From an uncultured Collinsella sp. (GTDB lineage Bacteria > Actinomycetota > Coriobacteriia > Coriobacteriales > Coriobacteriaceae): a stretch of 64,000 nt of DNA. Positions 50,135 through 59,845 of this stretch are shown piece by piece. The number at the start of each line of letters is the position of its first letter. The first letter of the stretch is position 1. The stretch spans positions 1-64,000 of the forward strand of contig CAMQJB010000002.1 of the NCBI GenBank assembly GCA_947002045.1, in the 5' to 3' direction. The notes under the pieces were generated by a model. The model was given only the letters and a program-made list of their open reading frames with translations, searched no databases and was not told the origin of the DNA. A program made the translations under genes and the position numbers.

Positions 50135-50551
50135 ATGAACATCGATATCGTCCTGTTTGCAGGCCGCATCGTCCTGGTCGTCCTGCTTTATATCTTCCTG
50201 TTTGCCGTCATGAAGACCGGCGTGGGGCTCGTCCGCGGCCAGCGCCGCGACTCGGCCATCTGGACGATCGATGTGGACAAGGGCCCGCGCGGCATCCGCG
50301 GCATCCACGTGGATATGCTCGGCCCCGTCATCGTCGGCCGTTCGCCGTCGTCGGACATCTGCATCAACGAACCGTTTGTCTCGGCCTCGCATGCGCGTTT
50401 TTCGCTGCAGGGTCCGGCACTTATTATCGAGGACCTCAACTCGCTTAACGGCACGCTCGTCAACGGCCGCCAGCTGGTGGAACCCGCAACGCTGCGCGAG
50501 GGCGACGAAGTCCAGATTGGCGACGTGGTCATGAAGGTGAACCGTCGATGA
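50135..50551 (+). CDS. fhaB: FhaB-like FHA protein
   Basis: A 138-residue protein with one N-terminal membrane segment (about 8-27) and a C-terminal FHA domain with GRSPSSDICINEPFVSASHA and EDLNSLNGTLVNG. It matches the FhaB/FipA position in the actinobacterial cluster. The stop overlaps the phosphatase start by four bases (ATGA). Confidence 0.9.
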   Translation: MNIDIVLFAGRIVLVVLLYIFLFAVMKTGVGLVRGQRRDSAIWTIDVDKGPRGIRGIHVDMLGPVIVGRSPSSDICINEPFVSASHARFSLQGPALIIEDLNSLNGTLVNGRQLVEPATLREGDEVQIGDVVMKVNRR

Positions 50552-52347
50552 TCGACGAGGAGAACAAGTCCGCAACCATGCCAGAGACGTCGGCCGCCCC
50601 CGCGACCGCGCCGGCTCATGCCGCCCCGGCGGGCCATGCGCCCGTGGAGCCCGAGGACACTGTGTTCTCCCTGCCTCTTTCGCATGTAACGCATGATATT
50701 TCGGATCTCGCCGATAACGAGGACGAAGAGGATGCCGCAGCGGCGCCCATCGGCGCACATGCTGCGGAACAGCCCACAGCGCCCGAAGCAACCCCGGCGC
50801 CGGCTCACTTTGCAGAGCCCGTCGCCGCGGCAATCAACGAGAGCGCTGCGGTGTTTGCGGCACCCGAGCCCGCCGCGCCGGCGTTTCCCATAGCCCCGGC
50901 ATCCGAGGTTGCGCCCGCGTCTACGCCGGCGCCCGAGCCTATAGACGTCAGCCCGCAAGACGACGAGTCGACCGCCCGCGTGTCCGAGGAGCCCGACTCC
51001 CCGGACACCGGCGATTCCGAATCAAACGCCGAGACCGACACCGTCTCTCCCGGTGACACAGCCGAGATCGACGTTGCCGCCGTTGAGGCCAAGCTCAAAG
51101 ACCCCGGCTCGACCATGAGCTTTGAGCCCCTGACCGAGGAGCGCATCGAGACCGACTCGACCTATGATGCCGGCACCACCACGCAACTCATGTGGGGCGC
51201 CCGCTCCGACGTTGGCTGCGTGCGCCCGCACAATGAGGATTCCTACCTGGTGCAGTCGCCGCTCTTTTGCGTATGCGACGGCATGGGTGGTCACGCTGCC
51301 GGCGAGGTAGCCTCTTCCATCGCCGTCGAGACTATTGCCAAGACGGCCCCACAGTCCGCCGACGCAGCACGCCTGGCCGCAGCCGTCGAGGCAGCCAACG
51401 CCGCCGTAATCGAGGCGGCCCTGAACGGCCTGGGCAAGCCCGGCATGGGCTGCACAGCCACCTGCGCCTACATCGAAAACGACACGCTCGCCATCGCCCA
51501 CGTGGGCGACTCTCGCGCCTATCTGCTCCACGAGGGCACGCTCATCCGCGTGACCCGCGACCACTCCTACGTGGAGGAGCTCGTGGACGCCGGCGAGATC
51601 ACGGCAGACGAGGCTCGCGTCCACCCCAACCGTTCGGTCATCACCCGCGCACTGGGCTCGGACCCCGCCATGTATGCCGACCACTTCACTCTGCATATCG
51701 AGGAAGGCGACCGCCTGATCCTGTGCTCTGACGGCCTCTCGAGCATGATTCCCGATAGCGATATCGAGAACATCGCCACGCAGTCCTCAACCGCGCAAAT
51801 CTGCGTCGACAACCTAGTGGACGCGGCGCTTGCCGCCGGCGGCCACGACAACGTGACCGTAGTAGTCGTTGACCTGGTTGACGATGGCGTCATGCGCGAG
51901 GCGCAACGCGTGCGTCGCCGCAACGTTACTATCGCCGCCATCCTGGCCCTCGTCTTTGTGCTGGCAGCTGGCATCTGGGCCTACACGGGTGTCACCGGCT
52001 CGTACTACCTGGGTACCTACCAGGGCAATGTCGCCGTCTGGCGCGGCCTGCCCGGCAAGCCACTCGGACTCAAGCTCCACTGGCTCGAAAGCGAAACCAG
52101 CATCAAGCTGTCCGACCTGCCCGAAGACACGCAAAACCGCCTCAAGGCGGGCATTCCGCAAACAAGTGCCGACGATGCGCAGGACACGATATCCAAGTAC
52201 CGCCACCAGATCGACGAGGAGCAGACCCGCCAGGTGATCGACGCGCAAACGATTCGCGACAACACCAATCAGGGATCGACCTCCGAATCAGATTCCGAGA
52301 AAACCGCCGAACAGTCCGCCGAGGCCGAAGCCTCCGATAAGAATTAG
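50548..52347 (+). CDS. pstP: PP2C-family Ser/Thr phosphatase (PstP-like)
   Basis: A 599-residue membrane phosphatase that reverses the PknB-type kinases. Residues 1-205 are a long acidic, Ala/Pro/Glu-rich extension absent from typical PstP. The PP2C domain (about 210-450) shows ARSDVGCVRPHNED, CDGMGGHAAGE, HVGDSRAYL and CSDGLSS, with all metal Asp residues. A membrane segment near 455-478 is followed by an extracytoplasmic tail. The extra N-terminal region is predicted disordered and might be a phosphorylation target for the FHA proteins. Confidence 0.92.
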   Translation: MIDEENKSATMPETSAAPATAPAHAAPAGHAPVEPEDTVFSLPLSHVTHDISDLADNEDEEDAAAAPIGAHAAEQPTAPEATPAPAHFAEPVAAAINESAAVFAAPEPAAPAFPIAPASEVAPASTPAPEPIDVSPQDDESTARVSEEPDSPDTGDSESNAETDTVSPGDTAEIDVAAVEAKLKDPGSTMSFEPLTEERIETDSTYDAGTTTQLMWGARSDVGCVRPHNEDSYLVQSPLFCVCDGMGGHAAGEVASSIAVETIAKTAPQSADAARLAAAVEAANAAVIEAALNGLGKPGMGCTATCAYIENDTLAIAHVGDSRAYLLHEGTLIRVTRDHSYVEELVDAGEITADEARVHPNRSVITRALGSDPAMYADHFTLHIEEGDRLILCSDGLSSMIPDSDIENIATQSSTAQICVDNLVDAALAAGGHDNVTVVVVDLVDDGVMREAQRVRRRNVTIAAILALVFVLAAGIWAYTGVTGSYYLGTYQGNVAVWRGLPGKPLGLKLHWLESETSIKLSDLPEDTQNRLKAGIPQTSADDAQDTISKYRHQIDEEQTRQVIDAQTIRDNTNQGSTSESDSEKTAEQSAEAEASDKN

Positions 52348-52363
52348 AAAGGGAGTGCCGCTT

Positions 52364-55234
52364 ATGAGTCGCCGCAACACCGAGCTGCTCTTGCTCATCG
52401 CCTCGGCGTTCCCCGTCATCCTGCTGTATGCGATGTACGTCCTCACCGCGGGCGCTGCCATCTCCTTTGAGACGCTCGCCGTACCGATCGGCCTCTTTGC
52501 CGCCTTTGCCGCGGCCCACATTGCCGTGCGCATCTTGGCGCCCGGTGCCGACCCCGCCATCCTGCCCATCGTATTTATACTTTCGGGCATCGGCATCACG
52601 TTCGTGACGCGTCTCGCCCCCGCCCTCGCCATCTCACAGCTCATCATCCTGTTTGTCTCGGTGGCGCTCATGGTGGGAACGCTTGCACTAGTCAAAAACC
52701 TCGACGTGGTCATGCGCTACAAGTACACCTTTGGCATCATCGGCATCATTCTGCTGATGCTGCCTATCTTTATCGGCACCACGATCTCGGGCTCCAAGCT
52801 GTGGATTCGCATCGCGGGCTTTACCATCCAGCCCGGCGAGTTCGCCAAGGTCTTTATCGTCCTGTTCCTGGCCGGCTACCTGGCCGAGAACCGCGAGCTG
52901 CTCTCCATCTCCAACCGCAAGATTCTGGGCTTTAAGATCCCTCGCCTGCGACTGCTGCTGCCGCTGTTTGCCGTGTGGGGTGTGTGCCTGCTCGTCGTCG
53001 TCTTCGAACGCGATCTGGGTTCGGCCGTGCTGTTCTACACCATCTTCTTGCTGATGCTCTACGTGGCCACGGGGCGCTTTTCGTATGTCGTTATCGGCCT
53101 TGCGCTCTTAGCCGTCGGAGCCGTGGGCGCCTACAAGTTCCTGTCTCACGTTCAGGTGCGTTTCCAGGTTTGGCTCGATCCGTTTAAGGACGCCCAGGGC
53201 CAGGGCTACCAGATCGTCCAGTCGCTCTTCTCGCTTGCCGATGGCGGTCTGGTCGGTGTTGGCATCGGCAACGGCATGGCCAACAACATCCCTGTAGTCG
53301 AGTCCGACTTTATCTTCTCGGCTATCGGCGAGGAGATGGGCCTTTTGGGCGGCGGCGCCGTGCTCATCCTGTTTATGCTCTTTGCCGTTCGCGGCCTGAC
53401 CACAGCTGCCCGCGCAAAGTCCGACCTTGCCGCCTTTAGTGCCACGGGCCTTACGGCAGCCATCAGCTTCCAGGCCTTTTTGATCGTAGGCGGCGTTACC
53501 CGCCTGATCCCGCTGACCGGCGTCACCCTGCCCTTTATGAGCCAGGGCGGCTCCTCGCTGCTGGCAAGCTTTATCATCGTCGCGCTCCTGCTGCGCGCTG
53601 GTGACGAGGCGACCGGACGCGAGGCAGAACTTACCGGCACCGGCACCATGGCCGCCATCACCGATGATCAGGTCGCATCTGCCGCCGCCCCGACGGGCAC
53701 GCGCTTTGCCACCTCGTCTTCCTACGGCAGTGGCAGCCATTCCGTCGGCTCGCGCATGCGCCGTCGCCTGCTCGACACACCTGAATCCGGTGTGCTCGGC
53801 CGCGTGGCGCTCGCCAACCGTCTAACCCGCGCGGTGCTCGCCTTTACGGCGCTGTTCGCCATCCTTATCGGCAACCTCACCTATGTCCAGGTCATCAAGG
53901 CCAAGGACTATCAGGACATGCCGACCAACAACCACACCATCGCCCGCTCCAAGTACATCCAGCGCGGCTCCATCATCACGTCCGACGGCGTGACGCTGGC
54001 CGAGTCGCTGCAGCAGGAGGACGGCACCTACGTACGCTCCTACCCCAACGGTAATCTGGCAGCACACGTGGTTGGCTACGTGAGCCAGCAGTATGGCACC
54101 ACCGCCATCGAGAGCGTCATGAACGACACGCTCACCGGTTCTAAGGACTACTCCAGCTGGAACAACGCCATCGCGTCGCTCGCGGGCCAGACCCAGCCGG
54201 GCAACACCGCCAAGCTCACCATCGACTCGCGCATCCAGACGGCTGCCGAGCAGGCGCTCAAGGGCTTTAAGGGCGCTGTAGTGGTCATCGACCCGCGTAC
54301 CGGCGCGGTTCTCGCATGTGCCAGCTCGCCCACTTACGACAACACCAACATCGATGCCCTGCTGCAGACGGGCGGCGGCGAGGACGGCTCCATGTACAAT
54401 CGTGCCATGGACGCGCTGTACACGCCGGGCTCAACGTTTAAGGTCGTTACGCTTTCCGCGGCACTCGAGACCGGTACCGCCAGCCTTACCAGCACCTACC
54501 AGGCGCCCGGCTCCATGGACATCGGCAACGCACCGGTCACCAACTATGCCAACGAGAGCTACGGCACCATCAGCCTGCAGCAGGCCTTTGCCGTGTCCTC
54601 CAACGTCGTCTTTGGCCAGGTGGCAAACGAAGTTGGCGCAAACACGCTCGTGCAGTTTGCCAACGCCTTTGGCTACGGCCAAAAGCTCGGCCAGGACCTG
54701 ACCTCCGCGGCCTCCATCATGGCCGACCCGTCGCTCATGACCGAGTGGGAGACCGCCTGGGCCGGCGCCGGCCAGCCTGTCGGCATGGACCACACGCCCG
54801 GCCCGCAGACCACCGTCATGCAAAACGCCGTAATTGCCGCCGCCATCGCTAACAGCGGCGTGGTCATGGACCCGTACTTTGTAGCCCAGGTACTCGCCCC
54901 GGACGGAACCGTGGTCAAGACCACGCAGTCCCGCTCGCTGGGTCAGGCCGTCAGCTCCGCCACGGCCGACCAGGTCAAGCAGGCCATGCTTGCCGTCGTC
55001 CAGTCCGGCACCGGCACCGATACCCAAATCCCCGGCGTCAAGGTCGCCGGCAAGACTGGCTCGGCCGAGACCGGCGGCACCAACGTCAACTCGATGTTCG
55101 TTGGCTTTGCACCTTACGATTCACCCACAGTCGCTATCTCGGTGGCCTTAGAGGATTACGACAAGCATGACGTCAAGGCCGCCAAGATCGCCGGCATCGT
55201 CCTGACCGCGGCGCTTGCCGCACAGGGAGCGTGA
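52364..55234 (+). CDS. RodA/FtsW-type SEDS polymerase fused to a class B penicillin-binding protein
   Basis: 956 residues from the ATG at 52364 (AAAGGGAG upstream). Residues 1-420 are a SEDS glycosyltransferase with about ten membrane segments and signature loops (QPGEFAKVFIV, GLVGVGIGNGMAN, FSAIGEEMGLLG, LPFMSQGGSS). Residues 485-955 form a class B PBP: a new membrane anchor, dimerisation region, then the transpeptidase with STFK near 689, SSN near 744 and KTG near 896. In most actinobacteria these are two genes (rodA, pbpA) in this spot. Here one continuous frame links them, so synthesis and cross-linking of peptidoglycan are covalently joined. Confidence 0.93.
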   Translation: MSRRNTELLLLIASAFPVILLYAMYVLTAGAAISFETLAVPIGLFAAFAAAHIAVRILAPGADPAILPIVFILSGIGITFVTRLAPALAISQLIILFVSVALMVGTLALVKNLDVVMRYKYTFGIIGIILLMLPIFIGTTISGSKLWIRIAGFTIQPGEFAKVFIVLFLAGYLAENRELLSISNRKILGFKIPRLRLLLPLFAVWGVCLLVVVFERDLGSAVLFYTIFLLMLYVATGRFSYVVIGLALLAVGAVGAYKFLSHVQVRFQVWLDPFKDAQGQGYQIVQSLFSLADGGLVGVGIGNGMANNIPVVESDFIFSAIGEEMGLLGGGAVLILFMLFAVRGLTTAARAKSDLAAFSATGLTAAISFQAFLIVGGVTRLIPLTGVTLPFMSQGGSSLLASFIIVALLLRAGDEATGREAELTGTGTMAAITDDQVASAAAPTGTRFATSSSYGSGSHSVGSRMRRRLLDTPESGVLGRVALANRLTRAVLAFTALFAILIGNLTYVQVIKAKDYQDMPTNNHTIARSKYIQRGSIITSDGVTLAESLQQEDGTYVRSYPNGNLAAHVVGYVSQQYGTTAIESVMNDTLTGSKDYSSWNNAIASLAGQTQPGNTAKLTIDSRIQTAAEQALKGFKGAVVVIDPRTGAVLACASSPTYDNTNIDALLQTGGGEDGSMYNRAMDALYTPGSTFKVVTLSAALETGTASLTSTYQAPGSMDIGNAPVTNYANESYGTISLQQAFAVSSNVVFGQVANEVGANTLVQFANAFGYGQKLGQDLTSAASIMADPSLMTEWETAWAGAGQPVGMDHTPGPQTTVMQNAVIAAAIANSGVVMDPYFVAQVLAPDGTVVKTTQSRSLGQAVSSATADQVKQAMLAVVQSGTGTDTQIPGVKVAGKTGSAETGGTNVNSMFVGFAPYDSPTVAISVALEDYDKHDVKAAKIAGIVLTAALAAQGA

Positions 55235-55366
55235 TGCCCATGATTGAATCGGACACCCGAGGCGCGCCGCGGCCGAAGAGTTAGCGGCAACGCGCCACAC
55301 GGCCCCAGCGGCCACATCGTAGGTACTACACACATCGTTGAGCGAATAGTTATGTTAGGAGCAGGA

Positions 55367-57310
55367 ATGGAACAGAGGGTCCTCGGGGGAAGATACCTCC
55401 TCAAGGATAAGGTGGGAACAGGCGGCATGGCGACCGTCTACCGTGCACAGGACCAGGTCCTCGACCGCACGGTAGCCGTCAAGATCATGCTGCCACAGTA
55501 TGCTGGCGACGCAACCTTCGCCGCACGCTTTAAGCAGGAGGCACAGGCAGCAGCCGGCCTCTCCTCCCCCTATATCGTGGGCGTCTACGATTGGGGCAAG
55601 GACGGCGACACCTATTACATCGTCATGGAGTACCTGCGCGGCACCGACCTTAAGAGCGGCATCAAGAGCCACGGCGCCCTCGACCCCAAGAAGGTCGCCC
55701 AGATCGGCTCGCAGATCAGCTCTGCGCTTTCGGTCGCCCACAAGCACGAGATCATCCACCGCGACATTAAGCCGCAGAACATCATGGTGCTGCCCGACGG
55801 CAACATCAAGGTGATGGACTTTGGCATCGCGCGTGCCAAGAACAGCCACCTCACGCAAGATAACAACGTGCTGGGAACCGCCCACTACGTCAGCCCCGAG
55901 CAGACCCGCGGTCAGGACCTCGGCCCCACCTCGGATATCTACTCGCTGGGCGTCGTGATGTACGAGTGCGCCACCGGCCGCGTTCCCTTTGACGGTGACG
56001 ACGCCATCTCGGTCGCACTCAAGCAAGTCAACGAGTTGCCTATTCCGCCGAGCCAGATCAACTCCGGTGTCGACGCCGACCTTGAGCGCATCATCCTCAA
56101 GTGCATGGAGAAGGACCCGGCAAACCGCTTCCAGACCGCCGACGAGCTTCGTCAGGTGCTCAACAGCTACCTGTCGGGCCGTGCCGTCAACGTCTCGGAG
56201 CCCACGCGCATCATCGGTGCCCCCGGTGAGCTGGGCGCCACCAAGACTCGCGAGCTTTCCGATCAGACGCGCGCCATGGTGCGTCCCGTCTCGGGCGTGA
56301 GCGGCCAGAATACCGCCCGTAGCTCGGTTTCGGGCTCCACCGGCTCCTACGAGGTCGAAAAGCCCAAATCCAACAAGAACAAGATCATCGCCGCCGTGGT
56401 GGCAGCCGTTGCCGTCATCGGCATCGTGGTGGCCTTTGCCACAGGACTCTTTGGCGGCGAGCAGGTCACCGTGCCCGATGTGCTGGGCAAGGACCAGCAG
56501 ACTGCCGTCGAGCTGATCAAGGAAGCCGGCCTGGAGGTCGGCACCGTCGACCAGAGCTACAACGACGACGTCGACGAGGGCAAGGTTGCCGAGCAGACCC
56601 CCAACGGCAACGCCAAGAAGCCCAAGGGCACGCGCGTGAACCTGGTGGTCTCCAAGGGCCCCAAGCCCTCCGAGAAGGTTGAGGTTCCGCAGCTCGTTGG
56701 CCTGACCAAGGACCAGGCCGAGGCAGCGCTGGCAAGCGTTGGCCTTAAGGGCAGCGCTTCCGAGGAAGCCAACGAAGCCGAGGAAGGCCAGGTCTTTGAG
56801 CAGGGCACCGATGCCGGCAAAGAAGTCGAGAAGGGCACGACCATCTCGTACAAGGTCTCGAGCGGCCCGGATACCACCTCTGTTCCCGATCTGACTGACA
56901 TGACCGAGTCCCAGGCGCGCAATGCGCTCGACATGGCCGGCTTTGGCGTTAACGTGAGTTATCAGGAGAACGACTCGGTTACCGAGGGCACGGTGATTAG
57001 CTGGAACCCCAGCGGCAAGCAGAAGCCCGGCGCCACGATTACCGTCGTCATTGCCAAGAAGTCCGGCAAGGCGAGCGTTCCGGGCAATCTGTACGGTAAG
57101 AGCATCTCTGCCGCCGTCACCGCGCTCAACAATGCCGGCTTCTACAACATCGCGTTCTGCGACCAGAACGGCAACCCCGTGAGCGGCAACGAAAACGCCA
57201 CCGTCACGGGCGTCTCCCCCACCGGCAAGCAGTCCACCGACAGCACGATCACGTTGACGGTTTCGCTTTCTGGCTCCGATTCGGGCGACGATTCCGGCAC
57301 GACTAACTAG
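55367..57310 (+). CDS. pknB: PASTA-domain Ser/Thr kinase PknB
   Basis: 647 residues from the ATG at 55367 (AGGAG upstream); a longer frame to 55244 overlaps no family homology. The kinase domain (10-270) has GTGGMATVYRA, VAVKIM, HRDIKPQNIMV near 131, DFGIAR and GTAHYVSPEQ. One membrane helix (about 341-363) is followed by four PASTA repeats to the end, starting with TVPDVLGKDQQ, EVPQLVGLTKD, SVPDLTDMTES and SVPGNLYGKS. It senses muropeptides or lipid II and phosphorylates cell-wall regulators, with the adjacent FHA proteins and phosphatase as partners. It is the last gene of the operon. Confidence 0.95.
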   Translation: MEQRVLGGRYLLKDKVGTGGMATVYRAQDQVLDRTVAVKIMLPQYAGDATFAARFKQEAQAAAGLSSPYIVGVYDWGKDGDTYYIVMEYLRGTDLKSGIKSHGALDPKKVAQIGSQISSALSVAHKHEIIHRDIKPQNIMVLPDGNIKVMDFGIARAKNSHLTQDNNVLGTAHYVSPEQTRGQDLGPTSDIYSLGVVMYECATGRVPFDGDDAISVALKQVNELPIPPSQINSGVDADLERIILKCMEKDPANRFQTADELRQVLNSYLSGRAVNVSEPTRIIGAPGELGATKTRELSDQTRAMVRPVSGVSGQNTARSSVSGSTGSYEVEKPKSNKNKIIAAVVAAVAVIGIVVAFATGLFGGEQVTVPDVLGKDQQTAVELIKEAGLEVGTVDQSYNDDVDEGKVAEQTPNGNAKKPKGTRVNLVVSKGPKPSEKVEVPQLVGLTKDQAEAALASVGLKGSASEEANEAEEGQVFEQGTDAGKEVEKGTTISYKVSSGPDTTSVPDLTDMTESQARNALDMAGFGVNVSYQENDSVTEGTVISWNPSGKQKPGATITVVIAKKSGKASVPGNLYGKSISAAVTALNNAGFYNIAFCDQNGNPVSGNENATVTGVSPTGKQSTDSTITLTVSLSGSDSGDDSGTTN

Positions 57311-57365
57311 TCGAGGACCCATCACCCGCAGCGGCTAGGGCCGCAAACATATTCGCTCAACGGCT

Positions 57366-57400
57366 CCCGCTTGCTCCCCCGCAAGCGGGCGCTTTATTTA
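57366..57400 (+). terminator. Terminator of the pknB operon
   Basis: A 9-bp stem CCCGCTTGC/GCAAGCGGG with loop TCCCCC, followed by CGCTTTATTTAT. Confidence 0.75.
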
Positions 57401-57431
57401 TCGACAGACCATGACCCCTTAGCAACGCAAA

Positions 57432-57453
57432 GAGGCCCGCAAAAGCGAGCCTC
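57432..57453 (-). terminator. Minus-strand terminator facing the fructoselysine-type operon
   Basis: Minus-strand stem GAGGCTCGC/GCGGGCCTC with a TTTT loop and then TTTGCG. It probably ends the long minus-strand operon from 62180. Confidence 0.6.
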
Positions 57454-57501
57454 CCAGGTGACAACAGAATATGTAATGCAGTAATTACTGGCCGCAGAAC
57501 T

Positions 57502-57750
57502 TCACCATGATCTCGACCATGGACTCTTGCCTATGGACAAAATGTCCATAGGCAAGGAGATGAAAGAGTAAGGACAACGCCCTCTAAAAGAAGGCCGTAT
57601 ATGAAGATTGCATATCCCTTTTGCCTTCATATACTCAAGAAGCACCCCTCGAAGCGCTCCTGAGAGGCCCCCTTGGATGCAACCCAGGGGATCCAGATTC
57701 TGGTAGACATCGGCGCAGCAAAATCCTGCCGCGCAGGCACGAACGGACAT
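57502..57750 (-). pseudogene. PfkB-kinase N-terminal fragment
   Basis: A frame with GGAG before its ATG starts MSVRACAAGFCCADVYQNLD, strongly resembling the first beta-strand and sugar-binding loop of PfkB sugar kinases such as fructoselysine kinase. After about 20 residues the resemblance fades, and the frame ends after 82 codons. The intact PfkB kinase lies just upstream. I read it as a degraded second kinase copy. A functional small protein cannot be excluded. Confidence 0.4.
57526..57556. repeat. Perfect 14-bp inverted repeat
   Basis: CTTGCCTATGGACA, loop AAA, TGTCCATAGGCAAG. No T run follows on either strand. A second short palindrome CCATGATCTCGACCATGG lies next to it (about 57505-57522). 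Function unknown; possible operator or RNA stability hairpin. Confidence 0.7.
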
Positions 57751-57804
57751 CTTGACTCCTAACGCAATGCGGGGCGCCCCAAGACACCCCGCCACGACAA
57801 AAAA

Positions 57805-58677
57805 CTAGTTCTCGTAGACCAGCGGGTGGCCCCAACTGCCCTCGATCTTGCAGGTCTCCGCCGCAAAACCGGCAGCGAAGTCCAAGCTCTCGCGAATCGC
57901 GGCCTCGCCGCACTCGCCGGCCTTCTTCTTGGAAAGATAGGTGACCAAAAACGCCGTCAGCAGTGAATCGCCGGCCGCCATAGCGTCTTTGAGCTCCTCG
58001 GGCGCCACGGGCTTGATGCCCTGCTCGTAGAAGTTTTCGCCGTCATAGGCGACGGAGCCCTTGCTCCCGCGCGATGCGCATACGATTTGAGGGCCAAGGG
58101 CCTTCACCCACTCGAGCTTCGCCTTGATATCCTCCAGGGAAGCGTCGCCCATGGACATAAAGGCGTACGTCACAAATGGCGCAATCTGCCCGAAGTACTC
58201 GTCGGTGGAGTCATCGGAGAAGTCGAAGCTGATAGGCACGCCGGCAGCCTTGATCTTGGGGAGCTCGCGCTCGGTGAAGCAGTAGTTGCCGCTGTGCACC
58301 AAATCGAAGCCGCTGACGTACTCGGCGGCGAAGCGGTCTATCACGTAGCGCATGTCGCCACGTATGCCGCCTTCATTGGAGCCCAGGAAGATACGGTCCC
58401 CGGTCTCGTCAACGGTCACGCGAGCGGCGCCGTTGACGCCCAGGACCTGCTGGCAGCGAAGAAGCTCGACGCCCTCGTCCTCGAGCGATGCTATAACGTG
58501 CTCGGCCTCCTCATCTGATCCGAAGATTCCCATGTAGGCGCTGCGATCGACGCCGAGCTTCTTGGCGAAGACGGCGAAGTTAACTGCATTGCCGCCGGGA
58601 TACATGGTCTTGATGTGCTCGTACTTATCGACAACGTTGTCTCCAAAGCCAAGCACGCTTATAGGATAGGCTGCCAT
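57805..58677 (-). CDS. frlD: Fructoselysine 6-kinase-like PfkB sugar kinase
   Basis: 290 residues from the ATG at 58677 with GGAGA upstream. It belongs to the PfkB ribokinase family: GFGDNVVDKYEHI near the start, YPGGNAVNFAVFAKKLG as the substrate motif, and the anion-hole/catalytic region DAMAAGDSLLTAFL (normally GAGD; here AAGD) near residue 240. It would phosphorylate the sugar moiety of an Amadori compound at C6. The deglycase and epimerase genes upstream support the fructoselysine-type role. Substrate is inferred, not proven. Confidence 0.82.
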   Translation of the reverse strand: MAAYPISVLGFGDNVVDKYEHIKTMYPGGNAVNFAVFAKKLGVDRSAYMGIFGSDEEAEHVIASLEDEGVELLRCQQVLGVNGAARVTVDETGDRIFLGSNEGGIRGDMRYVIDRFAAEYVSGFDLVHSGNYCFTERELPKIKAAGVPISFDFSDDSTDEYFGQIAPFVTYAFMSMGDASLEDIKAKLEWVKALGPQIVCASRGSKGSVAYDGENFYEQGIKPVAPEELKDAMAAGDSLLTAFLVTYLSKKKAGECGEAAIRESLDFAAGFAAETCKIEGSWGHPLVYEN

Positions 58678-58776
58678 GGTTATCTCCATTCAGGTAAACC
58701 GCCGTGGTTACGGCGAGCAGACGGGGCGCGAGGGATTCGCACGTCTCAACGCGCCTCGCGCCCCGTTTTAAAATCG

Positions 58777-59745
58777 CTAGTACTTCTCGATGCCCATGTA
58801 ACGACGCACGTCCGGGTGATGGTCGAACACCTTGCCGCGAGCGGAGCGCAGCTCACAGTTCATCGCGTAGAACAGGATTGGATCAAGGAACGCGCGAACG
58901 CTCGCCGGTACTTGGTCCATGCCGTACTCCATGGCGTCGAGCACCATAAGAGTGTCGGTATGGGTCTCGAGGAATGCGAGGGCGCGCTCATCCATGGCTC
59001 GGCACTCACTAGAAGACATCTGCAGGAAGTAGAAGACTCCGGGCTCGGTCACCTCGAAGGGGCCGTGGAAGTACTCGCCGGAGTGGATATAGGCGCAGCT
59101 CTGCCACTGCATCTCCATAAGCGAGCAGATAGCGAAGCCATAGGCCTGGCTAAACACGGGACCGGACCCCAAGATATACAGGAACTTGTGGTCCTGGCAC
59201 AGGGCGGCAAAACGGTCGCAGAGTTCGGCGTTGACCTTCTCGCGAGCTGCAGGCAGGATCTGGTCCATCTTGGCGATGCCTTCGTACATGTCGGCAAGGT
59301 CGGCATAACCTTCCTGCTGATCCAGGAGCTCGGAAGCGAGAGCCAAAGAGATGCCGGCGGGCACCTCCGCCTGCGGAACTCCCTCGCCCCACGGATATAC
59401 CCAGCACGTCCACTCACCGTTATCGATGCCGGAACCCGCGTTGTCCGTCTGCACGATAACGGTCGCGCCCGCCGCCTTGGCGATCGAGCACGCATCGATT
59501 ACCTCGGGGGTGTTGCCGGAGTGGCTGCAAGCGATGACAAGGGACTTTTCGCCCAGGCGCTTGGGACGCATGATATCGAACTCGCGGGCGGTATACGCCT
59601 CGCTGGCAAACGTAGTCGCCTCGCGCTTGAGCAGCTCGTGGGCGGGCAGCAGGTCGATGAGGGAGCCGCCGCAGGCAACCCAGAAGACGCTATCGAAACC
59701 GCCCTTTTCAGCGATTGCGTCGGCGATAAGATCATGTGCGTTCAT
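58777..59745 (-). CDS. frlB: Fructoselysine-6-phosphate deglycase-like SIS protein
   Basis: 322 residues from the ATG at 59745 (AAAGGAAG upstream). Two sugar isomerase (SIS) domains are visible: VFWVACGGSLIDLLPA and CSHSGNTPEVIDA in the first, LYILGSGPVFSQAYGFA and SGEYFHGPFEV in the second. The C-terminus DVRRYMGIEKY is typical of FrlB-like deglycases. It would split the phosphorylated Amadori product into glucose-6-phosphate and an amine such as lysine. It sits between the kinase and epimerase genes. Confidence 0.85.
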   Translation of the reverse strand: MNAHDLIADAIAEKGGFDSVFWVACGGSLIDLLPAHELLKREATTFASEAYTAREFDIMRPKRLGEKSLVIACSHSGNTPEVIDACSIAKAAGATVIVQTDNAGSGIDNGEWTCWVYPWGEGVPQAEVPAGISLALASELLDQQEGYADLADMYEGIAKMDQILPAAREKVNAELCDRFAALCQDHKFLYILGSGPVFSQAYGFAICSLMEMQWQSCAYIHSGEYFHGPFEVTEPGVFYFLQMSSSECRAMDERALAFLETHTDTLMVLDAMEYGMDQVPASVRAFLDPILFYAMNCELRSARGKVFDHHPDVRRYMGIEKY

Positions 59746-59845
59746 TGTTATTCTTCCTTTCGATACGGCGGACGAATCCGCCAACGTTTACTGCGAGTCT
59801 TCTCGTCAAGCGTGTTGACTTCCCCACGCGAATGGGAGCTACGCG

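Noticed and set aside
55355..57325. A 656-codon minus-strand frame
   Set aside because: Antisense shadow of pknB, which shows kinase and PASTA motifs.
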